Source of the DNA: an uncultured Sphingomonadaceae bacterium
GTDB lineage: Bacteria; Pseudomonadota; Alphaproteobacteria; Sphingomonadales; Sphingomonadaceae
Assembly: GCA_947489315.1 (NCBI GenBank)
Contig: CANLCX010000002.1
Span: 372,001-436,000 of the forward strand
Direction of reading: 5' to 3'
DNA length: 64,000 bases
Made by a program: the position numbers and the translations under genes
In this document: one piece after another, positions 45,350-54,728 of the stretch
Numbering within the stretch: position 1 is the stretch's first letter
How the letters are laid out: each line of letters starts with the position of its first letter
Notes under the pieces: generated by a model
Told to the model about the DNA's origin: nothing
What the model saw: the letters and a program-made list of their open reading frames with translations, nothing else
The model's database searches: none

Positions 45350-46818
45350 CCCGCTTCTCCGGCAATCATAAGCAGGCGATCAATATCTACAAATTCCTCC
45401 AACGCTGCAGCCAGGTCGTCCAGCGCTTGATCAACGATTGCGCCCTGCTCGTCACCATTGGATAGCGCGCCCAATCGCGCCAACCAAAGCTGTCTTTGCG
45501 CCGCCGCGTCGAACAGTCCGTGAATATAACATCCCGATATGCGGCCGTCGCTGCTCACCCTGCCATCCTCACGTCCATCATTTAATTGCAGCATCGGTAT
45601 GCTTCCCAGACCCCCTTTTTGAACATGGGTATCACCGGCATGTATTTCATAACCGCTAAATTCCTGATTATCGGCGATGCTCTTGCCAGCAATATTGGTC
45701 AATGTCTTAGATGGTGTCAGTACGGTATCAACGGGCAGCAGGGCCAGCCCGTCGATTGTTTCTGCCGCGCCCTCGATACCATTGGGATCGGCGATCGTAC
45801 GGCCTAGCATTTGATAACCGCCGCAAATACCCAAAACATGGCCGCCACGCCGGACATGGGCGGCAATATCAATATCCCATCCCTGTGCCCGCAGAAATCT
45901 CATGTCGGCAATCGTCGCCTTCGTGCCCGGAATGATGACAAGCGACGCGCTGGCTGGTATTGGCTCTCCGGGCGGGACCATGTGCAAGCGTACTTGCGGT
46001 TCGAGGCCCAGTGGATCAAAATCATCGAAATTGGCGATACGCGAGAGCATCGGCACCGCAATTTCGATGGTAGCATCGGTTGCTGTTTCGGGTTGCTGCA
46101 ACACGACAGCATCCTCCGCTGGCAATTTATGGATCATCGGTAGCCACGGAATCACGCCGAGCCCAATCCAGCCCGTAAGGTCAGCGATCGCGTCATATCC
46201 ATCCTCGAACAGGCTCACGTCGCCGCGAAACTTGTTGATCAGGAAACCACGGATCATCGCCGCATCTTCGCTGTCGATCACCGCCTTGGTCCCGACAATC
46301 GATGCAATGACGCCGCCGCGATCAATATCACCGATCAGCACAACCGGTACATTGGCCGCTCGCGCAAAGCCCATATTGGCGATATCTCCTGCTCGCAGAT
46401 TAATTTCAGCGGGACTGCCCGCGCCTTCGACAATCACGATATCCGCCTCTTCGGAGAGGCGATGATAAGACGCTAGCACAGCCTTAAGCAGCTGCTTTTT
46501 TTGATCCCGGAAGTAGCTCGCATCGCCTGTATCATGGATCTTGCCATGCACAATCACTTGGGCGCTTTTGTCTGATTGGGGCTTGAGCAGAACTGGATTC
46601 ATATCGACATGTGGAGGCATCCGGCAGGCCAGCGCCTGCAATGCTTGCGCCCGACCAATTTCTCCACCCTCTGGCGTCACGGCGGCATTATTCGACATAT
46701 TCTGCGGCTTGAAAGGGCGGACAGTCATGCCTCGATTGGTCAGCAACCGGCATATTCCGGCAACCAGAACGGACTTGCCGACGTCCGACCCTGTCCCCTG
46801 CAGCATCACAGCACCCAT
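45343..46818 (-). CDS. cobQ: Cobyric acid synthase CobQ
   Basis: This 491-residue glutamine amidotransferase amidates the b, d, e and g carboxylates of adenosyl-cobyrinic acid a,c-diamide. The N-terminal P-loop-type domain starts VMLQGTGSDVGKSVL; the C-terminal GATase domain has GHVLGICGGYQMLGR with the nucleophile Cys and the later SGYEIHAGDT and GCYIHGLFD. ATG 46818 was chosen, giving a 13-base overlap with cbiB; longer in-frame starts run deep into that gene. Confidence 0.96.
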   Translation of the reverse strand: MGAVMLQGTGSDVGKSVLVAGICRLLTNRGMTVRPFKPQNMSNNAAVTPEGGEIGRAQALQALACRMPPHVDMNPVLLKPQSDKSAQVIVHGKIHDTGDASYFRDQKKQLLKAVLASYHRLSEEADIVIVEGAGSPAEINLRAGDIANMGFARAANVPVVLIGDIDRGGVIASIVGTKAVIDSEDAAMIRGFLINKFRGDVSLFEDGYDAIADLTGWIGLGVIPWLPMIHKLPAEDAVVLQQPETATDATIEIAVPMLSRIANFDDFDPLGLEPQVRLHMVPPGEPIPASASLVIIPGTKATIADMRFLRAQGWDIDIAAHVRRGGHVLGICGGYQMLGRTIADPNGIEGAAETIDGLALLPVDTVLTPSKTLTNIAGKSIADNQEFSGYEIHAGDTHVQKGGLGSIPMLQLNDGREDGRVSSDGRISGCYIHGLFDAAAQRQLWLARLGALSNGDEQGAIVDQALDDLAAALEEFVDIDRLLMIAGEAGC

Positions 46819-47762
46819 ATCAGCGCTCCCACCATAGCCCATAGCAGCAGACAAGCGCGGATATAAATACCCAGCGCAACCGTCAGGTCCGCAGTTTCCG
46901 GGCGCCGCCCATCTCCCAATGTTTGCCGCGCGATCCACCCGCCCTCGTAGGTTGCACCGCCGCCCATTTGCACAGCCAAGGCACCGGCCATGGCGGCTTC
47001 TGACCAGCCAGCGTTGGGAGAAAGATGTTTACGAGCATCCCGCAGCATGATCCGCCAGCCACCGGGCGCAGCGACACATATCAGGCAACCAGCAATCCGC
47101 GCCGGTACAAAGTTCATAACATCATCTGCGCGCGCCGCCGCCCACCCAAAATGACGATAACGCTCGTCCAGATGTCCGATCTGGCTATCAGCGGTGCTAA
47201 TCGCTTTGAACACGAACAACCCCGGCAAGCCAGCGACCAGAAACCAGAAGGCAGGCGCGACAATCCCGTCGCAAAAACTCTCCGCAAGGCTTTCGGTTGC
47301 CGCAGCGGCTATGGCCTGTTCGTCCAGATCATCGGTATCGCGTCCAACGATCATCGACAGCGCTTTGCGCGCCTGAATGACATTGCCTTTCTTCAAAGGT
47401 ATTAATACCTCGCGGACGTGCAGATACAGGCTGCGCTGTGCCAGCCCCGTTGTGGCAATCACGATCAACAGCGCCATTCCGAGCCAACAGGTCAGAGCAA
47501 ATTCGAGCGCCAAGCCGATAGCAGCAGGCAATGCGATAAGGATCAATAGCGTGCCGATCCCACTCCAACGCTGCATCAGGGCACTGCCCCTGTTCCACGC
47601 CTTGTCCAAGCGGTCAATCAAACGCCCCACCCAGACAACCGGATGCGGAATCCGGCGGTGAAGCCTATCAGGATATCCCAGAAACGCCTCGACCACCAAA
47701 GCCGCGAGCAAAGATAAAGCATTGCTCCCGATAAATGCCCCGATAGTTCCCAGAGCCGTCAC
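46806..47762 (-). CDS. cbiB: Adenosylcobinamide-phosphate synthase CbiB (CobD)
   Basis: This 318-residue integral membrane enzyme attaches aminopropanol phosphate (from the CobD decarboxylase) to adenosylcobyric acid. It has the CbiB signatures FLGYPDRLHRRIPHPVVWVG near residue 28, MIVGRDTDDLDEQAIAAAATESLAE near 137 (quoted in part: GRDTDDLD and ESLAESFCDG), and FKAISTADSQIGH. Four to five transmembrane helices are visible. The start is GTG at 47762, overlapping the ATPase stop by four bases (GTGA). Confidence 0.94.
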   Translation of the reverse strand: MTALGTIGAFIGSNALSLLAALVVEAFLGYPDRLHRRIPHPVVWVGRLIDRLDKAWNRGSALMQRWSGIGTLLILIALPAAIGLALEFALTCWLGMALLIVIATTGLAQRSLYLHVREVLIPLKKGNVIQARKALSMIVGRDTDDLDEQAIAAAATESLAESFCDGIVAPAFWFLVAGLPGLFVFKAISTADSQIGHLDERYRHFGWAAARADDVMNFVPARIAGCLICVAAPGGWRIMLRDARKHLSPNAGWSEAAMAGALAVQMGGGATYEGGWIARQTLGDGRRPETADLTVALGIYIRACLLLWAMVGALIWVL

Positions 47763-48529
47763 AAACGCCGAACCGGAACCACCAGAGGTTCACCGGTGCT
47801 GCTAGTGGTGATCTGAACCTCAACGCCATAGGCCTGCCCCATCACCTCCGCGGTCATCACCTCTTCGCGCGGTCCCGCGGCCAATATGCTACCCTCTTTA
47901 AGAACCATGATGTTGTCGGCAATACGCGCGGCTTGAGTAAGATCGTGCAGCACGACGATGACGCCATTTCCTGATTTGGCATAGTTTTTCAAACGATCCA
48001 GCACATCAAATTGATGCGCGGGATCAAGGCTAGCGAGTGGTTCGTCCGCCAATAACCATTGCGGCTCTCCGGCTAACACGCGCGCTAGCAACACCCTGCC
48101 CTGTTCGCCGCCAGACAAGCGCATAGCCTGACGATCCGCAAGACCCGTGCAGTCCGTCGCGATCATAGCTTTTGCGACCGCCTCATGATCCGTTGCACTC
48201 ATCCCCCAACGACCGGCATGGGGCAGTCGGCCCAGCCCAACGATGGTTTTAACATCGACATTCCAGTGGATATCTGGGCGCTGTGGCAATAATCCGATTA
48301 ACCGACCACGCTCCCTATTCTCCAGCGACAGCAGCGGGCGGTCATCCAATGTTACCGATCCGCCTTGCGGTTCCCGAAGCCCGACGAGACAAGATAGTAA
48401 GCTGCTTTTACCGGCCCCATTAGCGCCCAATATAACGGTTACCTTGCCCGGTTGAAACCGGCCGCTAATCTCGCTCAGTATCTTGCGCCCGCGCAGCGTC
48501 AGGGACATGGCTTCAAAGGAGAGCGACAT
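47759..48529 (-). CDS. btuD: ABC transporter ATPase, cobalamin type (BtuD-like)
   Basis: This 256-residue ATPase has Walker A GANGAGKSS (35-43), Q-loop LLPQRPDIHW, signature LSGGEQGRVLLARVLAG, Walker B WLLADEPLASLDP and switch His in VVLHDLTQAAR. This is the FecE/BtuD/HemV branch energising import of iron chelates, heme or cobalamin; position between btuC and cbiB behind a B12 riboswitch supports cobalamin. The ATG 48529 overlaps the btuC stop (TGATG); a TTG one codon earlier is possible. Confidence 0.93.
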   Translation of the reverse strand: MSLSFEAMSLTLRGRKILSEISGRFQPGKVTVILGANGAGKSSLLSCLVGLREPQGGSVTLDDRPLLSLENRERGRLIGLLPQRPDIHWNVDVKTIVGLGRLPHAGRWGMSATDHEAVAKAMIATDCTGLADRQAMRLSGGEQGRVLLARVLAGEPQWLLADEPLASLDPAHQFDVLDRLKNYAKSGNGVIVVLHDLTQAARIADNIMVLKEGSILAAGPREEVMTAEVMGQAYGVEVQITTSSTGEPLVVPVRRL

Positions 48530-49497
48530 CAAGCCAACTCCCTATGCATCTTGAAAAGCAAAACCATGAAAAACGGCGCACCCAATAGCGCCATGGCGAT
48601 GCCCAACCGCAATTCACTGACACTAGGCAATATCCGGACCATGCTGTCCGCCACGACAATCAGCAATGCCCCAGCCAGCGCCGAGGGCAGCATGACGGCC
48701 GATGGCCGATGGTCGGCAAAAGGGCGAACCAGATGCGGAACGATCAAGCCAACAAAGCCAATAATACCGGCGGCGGCCACTGATGCACCAACGGTTAGTC
48801 CAACCCCAATCACCGCAAGCCATTGCAACCGCAACACATTGACACCCATTGACCGTGCGGCATCCTCCCCCAAAGTGAGGGCGTCGAGCGAACGACCGGT
48901 AGCCATCAGAAATACCATTCCGATCACGATGAGCGGCACGGCCAGTTTGACATCATCCCAACTACGATCAGTGAGTGCCCCCATTAGCCAAGTAACAATT
49001 TCTGTCGTCGCAAAGGGGGTCGGGGCCAGACTGATCATCAAGGATGTCAGCGACCCTGCGAGGCTAGCGATAATGACGCCAGCCAGCGTAAAGAGGATGA
49101 GGCTACCAGAGCGACCAGCCAGCAACGCGAGCAGACCCATGCCGATACCGGCGCCAATTAGCGCGAAGACCGGCAAGAGCCATGGCGTCATCGCAAAACC
49201 AAAATAGAGGGAGGTGACGGCCCCCAATGCGGCGCTGCTCGATACCCCGAACACCCCTGGATCGGCGAGCGGATTGCGGAGATAGCCTTGCATGGCTGCG
49301 CCCGCCGTCCCCAGTCCAGCGCCAATGGCAGCACCCAGAATCGTGCGCGGAATGCGCAATTCCATGATGATAAGCCCGCTCAGATCATCACTCCACCAAG
49401 TGGATGGCGCGACCCAGACTTTGCCAGCCGCCAGCGATAATAACATCCCCGCCACCAGCGCGATGGCCAACAGTCCGTTTAAGCGAATAGCTTTCAT
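48529..49497 (-). CDS. btuC: FecCD-family ABC permease, cobalamin type (BtuC-like)
   Basis: This 322-residue permease has ten predicted helices, with the FecCD signatures LRIPRTILGAAIGAGLGTAGAAMQ region (seen as RIPRTILGAAIG and AMQGYLRNPLADPG), LGVSS-type FGVSSSAALG, and near the C-terminus AAAGIIGFVGLIVPHLVRP, the coupling segment for the ATPase. It forms the inner-membrane channel of the corrinoid importer with the ATPase and the binding protein. ATG 49497 overlaps the btuF stop (ATGA); a long in-frame extension to 49728 lies inside btuF and is not used. Confidence 0.94.
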   Translation of the reverse strand: MKAIRLNGLLAIALVAGMLLSLAAGKVWVAPSTWWSDDLSGLIIMELRIPRTILGAAIGAGLGTAGAAMQGYLRNPLADPGVFGVSSSAALGAVTSLYFGFAMTPWLLPVFALIGAGIGMGLLALLAGRSGSLILFTLAGVIIASLAGSLTSLMISLAPTPFATTEIVTWLMGALTDRSWDDVKLAVPLIVIGMVFLMATGRSLDALTLGEDAARSMGVNVLRLQWLAVIGVGLTVGASVAAAGIIGFVGLIVPHLVRPFADHRPSAVMLPSALAGALLIVVADSMVRILPSVSELRLGIAMALLGAPFFMVLLFKMHRELA

Positions 49498-50363
49498 AGC
49501 CCCGCCCTCAACTTGCGCCGCGCAGCCGACAAGGTTGCCACCGCATCGATGAGCGTCGGACCAGCACAATGCAGCAACCGTGCGGGATAGTCGGCAATCA
49601 TGATACGGTGCGATAGCTTTTTCATTACCGGATGCGACAACATCCGATCCCGTTTTGCTTCTATGGCATTTGAAAACAGCAGACGCGGCGGCCGCGCCAC
49701 CAAATATTCGAGCGGCAAGACATCCCATCGGCTCAAACCATAAGTGCTGCTGACATTTTCAAAACCGGTGCGCCGCAACAACTCATCGGGCAAAGTTCCG
49801 TCACCGGGCACGAGCCCGCCGCTGCGCCAGATCAACGCCGGAATTTTTTCAGCATCAGCCGGTTTTGCCTTGGCAAAAGCATCAGCAATGCGCTGATTGA
49901 TTTTGACGCCGCGCTGCTTGGCACCGACAATTTCCGCCAGCTGGCTAATCTGCTGCTGGCTTTCGGCGACACTTTGCGGGATCGACAGTTGGACCAGCGG
50001 AATACCCAATCGCTTCAAAGCCCGTGCGGTTGGCTGCGCGACAATCGAGCCCGCCACCACGAGATCCGGGCGCATCGCCAAAATCTCTTCCGCTGTTCCC
50101 GATGTGGCAGGAAATTGCAGCGCCAATGCCAGGGGAATAGAGGAAGCGCGCTTGTCATGGGAATAATGGCTGACGGAGGCGATCTGCCCCTTATTCGCCA
50201 ATTGCATGAGCAAAGCATCTGCGCAGGGGTTAATCGATACAATCCGCTTTGGATAAGCGGGTATTTTTGCCGCCGCGCTGCGCGTGACAACCTCTGCATC
50301 GACCATCATCGTGGGCCAGACCAGCATTGCCGTTGCGGCTAGACAGGCAGCAATCCGCCTCAA
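49494..50363 (-). CDS. btuF: ABC transporter substrate-binding protein, cobalamin type (BtuF-like)
   Basis: This 289-residue periplasmic binding protein of the TroA/BtuF class has a signal peptide (to about VDA-EVV, residue 24), then PKRIVSINPCADALLMQLA, EEILAMRPDLVVAG, and the long backbone helix joining two lobes. It should deliver corrinoids to BtuCD. The start is TTG 50363, overlapping the cobO stop (TTGA), with AAGGG upstream; the next ATG is 12 codons in and would truncate the signal. Confidence 0.9.
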   Translation of the reverse strand: MRRIAACLAATAMLVWPTMMVDAEVVTRSAAAKIPAYPKRIVSINPCADALLMQLANKGQIASVSHYSHDKRASSIPLALALQFPATSGTAEEILAMRPDLVVAGSIVAQPTARALKRLGIPLVQLSIPQSVAESQQQISQLAEIVGAKQRGVKINQRIADAFAKAKPADAEKIPALIWRSGGLVPGDGTLPDELLRRTGFENVSSTYGLSRWDVLPLEYLVARPPRLLFSNAIEAKRDRMLSHPVMKKLSHRIMIADYPARLLHCAGPTLIDAVATLSAARRKLRAGL

Positions 50364-50971
50364 TATTCAACACCCTTTTGCGCGTTAAATCCGGCCTTGA
50401 ACGGATGTTTCACTTCTTCAAATTCGGTCACAAGATCGGCCATCTCAATCAATTCAAGCTTGGCGTTCCGACCCGTAATACAAATATGCTTTTCCATCGG
50501 GCGCTGTTTCAGAAACGCAGTCACTTCGCCAATATCCAGCGTGTCGTCCCGCAACACGATGTTCAGTTCATCCAGAATAACAAAGTCATAGTCCGGGTCC
50601 ATGATCAATTCCTTGGAGCGTTCCCAGGCTGCCTTGGCCGCGGCGATATCTTGTGCGCGATCTTGTGTGTCCCAGGTAAAGCCATCGCCCATGACATCCC
50701 ACGTCAACAAATCCGGATTGGCTTCGAAAAAATTCTTCTCACCGGTTTCCCAGCTGCCTTTCACATATTGGACAATCGCGACCTTCATCCCCCAACCGAG
50801 CGAGCGAATAGCCATCCCGAAAGCGGAAGAGGATTTGCCTTTGCCATTGCCCGTATGGACAATTAGCAAACCGCGTTCAATCGTCCGGCGCGCTTGAATT
50901 TTTGCCCGCGCGGCCTGCACGCGTTTCATCCGAGCATTATGCTTTGCATGCTTGTCATCCGCTTCGGTCAT
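50360..50971 (-). CDS. cobO: Cob(I)yrinic acid a,c-diamide adenosyltransferase CobO
   Basis: This 203-residue CobO/CobA-type enzyme attaches the upper 5'-deoxyadenosyl ligand to reduced corrinoids. It has P-loop HTGNGKGKSSSAFG (39-52), IVQYVKGSWETGE, and the Walker-B-like FVILDELNIVL followed by ICITGRNAKLELIE. The N-terminal basic segment HNARMKRVQAARAKIQ is typical. ATG 50971 has GGAGAGA about 7 bases upstream and overlaps the decarboxylase stop by four bases. Confidence 0.96.
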   Translation of the reverse strand: MTEADDKHAKHNARMKRVQAARAKIQARRTIERGLLIVHTGNGKGKSSSAFGMAIRSLGWGMKVAIVQYVKGSWETGEKNFFEANPDLLTWDVMGDGFTWDTQDRAQDIAAAKAAWERSKELIMDPDYDFVILDELNIVLRDDTLDIGEVTAFLKQRPMEKHICITGRNAKLELIEMADLVTEFEEVKHPFKAGFNAQKGVEY

Positions 50972-51948
50972 TGCATTTCTCTCCATTGGCTCAAGGCATC
51001 TTCCAGTCGCGTCCATTCGCCCTCGCTGGCCGGCAAGCCAAAGCGCAGCTGCGTGGCAATATCAGAAAACGGCCGAACCAATATGCCTGACTGACCCAAA
51101 ATTACAAATAATTCCCGTGCCTTATCATGCGAAGTTAATCGAAACAGCGACGTTCCTCCGATGATATCAAGATCGGATTTCTCTAGCAATTTATCGAGCC
51201 GGTCAGCGGCCTCTTGCAGGTGGCGGCGTTGATTATCTTGCCATTGCTGGTCCTGATAAGCGGCCAATCCCACCGTCACCGCAATACCCGAAACCGGCCA
51301 GTCACCGAGCATTGTGCGTAGCCGCTCCGCCACCACACTATCAGCAATCACAAATCCCAACCTTACGCCCGCAAGCCCATAGAATTTGCCAAAGGACCGC
51401 AAGACAATCGCGTCACCGCGCTCTGGCAACAGGCTCGCCAAAGGCGCCGTATCGGCAAAGGCTTCGTCGACAATCACTTGTCCCGGTAGCGTCCGCAAGT
51501 GTTCTGGCGACACAATCCGGCCATCGGGATTATTGGGATTGGCGAGGACAATCAGGTCATATTCTGCCGCCGCCTCCAAGCCTATTTCCGTAGCATCTGG
51601 CCAAGCGGCTTTGTGACCCGAATAAATCGGTGTCAGCATCGCGCTGCGTTGTTCCGCAAATAAAGTGCCGAGCAGCCGTATCGCCATATCGCTGCCAGGC
51701 ACGGCCACGATCTCGGCGGGATTATCTACGCCAAATGTCTGGGCCGCTGCGGCCTCCAGACGTTCAAGCTCTTCCGGTTCTGGCAAACGGCTCCATGCGG
51801 CCTGCCCCATCTCTGGAACCGGATAAGCCCAAGGACTGATCCCCGTCGACAGGTCAATCCAAGGCTGGGGCGCACTATCAAAACGCGCAGCCGCAGCCGC
51901 CAATCGTCCGCCATGAAAGCGGAACGGATCGGTGGCTGCAGTCGTCAT
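50968..51948 (-). CDS. cobD: Threonine-phosphate decarboxylase CobD (CobC in Pseudomonas naming)
   Basis: This 326-residue PLP-dependent enzyme of the histidinol-phosphate aminotransferase fold has FHGGRLAAAAARF near 11, WIDLSTGISPWAYP near 30, LIVLANPNNPDGRI, VIVDEAFAD and the PLP-lysine segment RSFGKFYGLAGVRLGF. It makes aminopropanol phosphate for the nucleotide loop. The ATG at 51948 is two bases after the btuB stop; long in-frame extensions lie inside btuB. The short distance and shared riboswitch make it the second gene of the operon. Confidence 0.93.
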   Translation of the reverse strand: MTTAATDPFRFHGGRLAAAAARFDSAPQPWIDLSTGISPWAYPVPEMGQAAWSRLPEPEELERLEAAAAQTFGVDNPAEIVAVPGSDMAIRLLGTLFAEQRSAMLTPIYSGHKAAWPDATEIGLEAAAEYDLIVLANPNNPDGRIVSPEHLRTLPGQVIVDEAFADTAPLASLLPERGDAIVLRSFGKFYGLAGVRLGFVIADSVVAERLRTMLGDWPVSGIAVTVGLAAYQDQQWQDNQRRHLQEAADRLDKLLEKSDLDIIGGTSLFRLTSHDKARELFVILGQSGILVRPFSDIATQLRFGLPASEGEWTRLEDALSQWREMQ

Positions 51949-51949
51949 A

Positions 51950-53806
51950 TCAGTAACGCAGCCGGATGCCAGCAAAGGCAGATTGGCCCGGCGTCCCATA
52001 GCGGAATATCGTTTCATATTCCTCGTCGAAAAGATTCTCGATCCGGCCATAGATTTCGATATTGTCGGTAACCGGCATAGCGGCGCGCAGATCAACTACG
52101 ACATAGCCTTCGACCCGCCGTGTGTTTGACGTGTTATCAAAATGGGAACCGACATGGGTAACCGTTGCCCCGGTTTTCAATCCAAAAGACCAGTCATAAT
52201 CGAGCGAAGCATTGATGCTATGCTTTGGACGCCGATTGAGTTTCAACCCGGTTTCGCGGTTTTCCGCATCGACCAAACCGTAATTGAGCGACCAAGTCAG
52301 CGCCTCTACGGGACGAATCAACAATCCAAATTCCAATCCTTGCGCGCGCGCACGACCGACATTTTCATAAGTGCTGCCAATAAAATTGATCAGATTGCGA
52401 CCGTTTCGCCGAAAGACGGTCGCACTCAGTTCCACTTTACCATCGATCAGCTTTTGGGTGACACCCGCATCATAGCTTCGCGATGTTTCCGCTTCGAGCG
52501 TTGGATTGCCAAAACTGCTGAACAACTGAAATAGCGACGGCACATTGAAGCCCTCACCATAGCTGGCGCGGAAGGTCGTGTTACCCTGATTAGGGCTGAA
52601 AACCAAATCACCGGCAAAGGTTGTTTCACTACCAAATGTGCTGTGATCATCATAACGCAGGCCGGCCGTTGCGGTAAATCCTTCCAGTGGCGTCACGCTC
52701 AACTGTCCGTAGACACTGTCAATTTCAGAGGTAAAATTCTGCGCCGCATCGCCAGAACCCGATCGGTATTTTGACGCTTCGGTTTCCGCACCAATGGTCG
52801 CCTGAAATATGTCGGATATGTCAAATATACCCTGATATTCAAACCGCTCGTTGCGGCCAAGCGCGTCGAACGTCTGAGTGTCGAGATTGAAATTGTCGCG
52901 CTTGATGCTGGTATAAGCAAAGGCAAACCGATTGCGGAATCGACCGTCCAGCAGGTTGATGTTCAGACCAGAATAGCCGACAAATTCCTCGACATTGGAT
53001 ACTTCCGGCGTGTCTCCGAATATGAAATCTGGTGGTATAAAACCGTCAATATCTGTCCGGCCATCGGAATAATAGGCGCGCAAATCTAGGGAAACTGCTT
53101 CGTTTATCGTGACCTCAAATTTGCCGTTTGCGCCGAAATTACGATAGCCGTCGCTTTCCGTCGCACCACGCTCTTCGTTAAAAGTTGAAAAGCCATCGCT
53201 GCGATAATAGCCCGCGCCGACACTGGCTGCGACCGGACCAAAGCGCCCGGAAACATTTCCAACCACTTGCCCGGTATCGCGATAGCCATATTCCGCGCGC
53301 GCGTTGATGCTGAGGTCATCCGATGGCGCCCCCGTGATGGTATTGATCACGCCACCAATGGCTTGACTGCCCCAGATTACCGACTGCGATCCGCGCAATA
53401 TTTCGATCCGGGAAATATTGCCAGTTAGTAGGTTGCCAAAGTTGAAGCCTCCACCGGGAGAGGAGGGATCGTTGAGCTTGACTCCGTCTATAAGGGCGAC
53501 GGTCTGGTCGGAATCGGCACCACGAATAAACACCGAGGTCGCTGTCCCGATGCCGCCATTGCGGGTAAAAGTGACGCCCGGTACATTGCGCAACAGATCG
53601 ACGACTGCAACGCTCTGCGTCCGCTCAATCCGGTCTTGATCAATAACGGTGATGGAACGCCCGGTTTTCGACAAAGGTTGCTCCGACCGAGACGCGGTCA
53701 CCACAATGACCTCATCACCATCTTCCGTTACCAGTGCCGTTTCAGCCAGAACAGGTTGAGCAATCACCAACGCCGTGGTGGATAATATAATAGTTTGAAA
53801 ACGCAT
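51950..53806 (-). CDS. btuB: TonB-dependent outer-membrane cobalamin receptor BtuB
   Basis: This 618-residue receptor has a signal peptide (to VLA-ETA, residue 21), a TonB box near DEVIVVTAS, a plug domain (about 45-150) with ATSVFIRGADSDQTVALIDGV and RIEILRGSQSVIWGSQAIGG, and a 22-strand barrel ending with an aromatic C-terminal residue (IRLRY). Length is that of BtuB (about 600), shorter than siderophore receptors. ATG 53806 has AAGGAA about 6 bases upstream. It heads a twelve-gene operon behind a cobalamin riboswitch. Confidence 0.96.
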   Translation of the reverse strand: MRFQTIILSTTALVIAQPVLAETALVTEDGDEVIVVTASRSEQPLSKTGRSITVIDQDRIERTQSVAVVDLLRNVPGVTFTRNGGIGTATSVFIRGADSDQTVALIDGVKLNDPSSPGGGFNFGNLLTGNISRIEILRGSQSVIWGSQAIGGVINTITGAPSDDLSINARAEYGYRDTGQVVGNVSGRFGPVAASVGAGYYRSDGFSTFNEERGATESDGYRNFGANGKFEVTINEAVSLDLRAYYSDGRTDIDGFIPPDFIFGDTPEVSNVEEFVGYSGLNINLLDGRFRNRFAFAYTSIKRDNFNLDTQTFDALGRNERFEYQGIFDISDIFQATIGAETEASKYRSGSGDAAQNFTSEIDSVYGQLSVTPLEGFTATAGLRYDDHSTFGSETTFAGDLVFSPNQGNTTFRASYGEGFNVPSLFQLFSSFGNPTLEAETSRSYDAGVTQKLIDGKVELSATVFRRNGRNLINFIGSTYENVGRARAQGLEFGLLIRPVEALTWSLNYGLVDAENRETGLKLNRRPKHSINASLDYDWSFGLKTGATVTHVGSHFDNTSNTRRVEGYVVVDLRAAMPVTDNIEIYGRIENLFDEEYETIFRYGTPGQSAFAGIRLRY

Positions 53807-53949
53807 GAATATTCCTTTTTGACAATCATTCAAAAAGGCCACACATATTTGACGCCTATGGAGTTTCCACATGCGCAGCCCGAAGTTAATCGTCGCCACG
53901 CGAGGAAATCCTCGATCATATGGCACACCCCGTCCGCATGATAGGTCGA

Positions 53950-54130
53950 CAGCTACGGGCAGGTCTCCTGGCTCTCGGGTCATCGCTTGGTCCGCCCCCT
54001 TCCCAGACATAAAGTCCAGTGGGATTTGACGAGTTAGCTCACCGATCACAGTTGCGGGGGCAGCCTCGGATTAAGAAATCACTTTCTCTTCCGAATTCCC
54101 TTTTGATCCCGTCTCCGGGAACCTGTAGCA
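53950..54130 (-). promoter_or_regulatory. Cobalamin riboswitch upstream of btuB
   Basis: On the minus strand the aptamer elements appear in order: a GGGAAT segment of the 5' stem, CCGAGGCTGCCCCCGCAACT, GTGA, AAATCCCACTGG and CTGGGAAGG arms, GATGACCCGAGAGCC, and the B12 box GCCAGGAGACCTGCC (53958-53973). About 145 bases then separate it from the btuB ATG, room for an expression platform. It should reduce the whole operon when adenosylcobalamin is high. It lies in the gap before the divergent cobU but faces only the minus strand. Confidence 0.96.
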
Positions 54131-54172
54131 GAGCCTGCTCTACTCATCCCAATTCTGCGGAGCAAGACAATT

Positions 54173-54715
54173 ATGCCTATCAAATCCGACAGAAGCGGCC
54201 ACATCACGCTGGTTTTGGGCGGAACCCGATCCGGGAAAAGCAGTTTTGCACAGCACCTCGCAGAAGAGAGCAACCGCCAGCTGATATATATTGCTACCGC
54301 CGAAGCCTTTGACGATGAGATGACCGACCGAATTTCACGCCATCAGCAAGATCGCGGCGCGGAGTGGCAGACGGTCGAGGAAACGCTGGACCTTGCCGCC
54401 GCTATCACCGCCCATAGTAGCCCCAAGACTACGATATTGGTCGATTGCTTGACGATATGGCTGAGCAATGTGATGCTCGCCAATCAGGATATAGCAACAG
54501 CTTTGGACGCACTTGCCCAAGCATTGGCCAACGCCCCTGGATTAGTAATCCTGGTATCTAATGAAGTTGGTTCTGGTATAGTCCCGGAAAGCGCTCTCGG
54601 CCGTCAATTCCGTGACGAAGCCGGCTGGATGAACCAGCGTGTTGCAGCTGCTGCTGATAATGTTGCGCTAATTACTGCTGGCTTGCCGCTCTGGCTCAAA
54701 CAAGCCTCCGCATGA
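54173..54715 (+). CDS. cobU: Adenosylcobinamide kinase / GTP:adenosylcobinamide-phosphate guanylyltransferase CobU
   Basis: This 180-residue bifunctional enzyme has P-loop LVLGGTRSGKSSFAQ (residues 13-27, GGTRSGKS 16-23), the histidine near IATAEAFDDEM, the RISRHQQDRG segment, and the C-terminal SNEVGSGIVPESALGRQFRD with GWMNQRVA. It phosphorylates adenosylcobinamide and forms the GDP derivative for CobS. It is divergent from the riboswitch-controlled operon. Only a distant GGAG precedes the ATG, so its own control is unclear. Confidence 0.96.
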   Translation: MPIKSDRSGHITLVLGGTRSGKSSFAQHLAEESNRQLIYIATAEAFDDEMTDRISRHQQDRGAEWQTVEETLDLAAAITAHSSPKTTILVDCLTIWLSNVMLANQDIATALDALAQALANAPGLVILVSNEVGSGIVPESALGRQFRDEAGWMNQRVAAAADNVALITAGLPLWLKQASA

Positions 54716-54728
54716 ACATTACGTAAGC

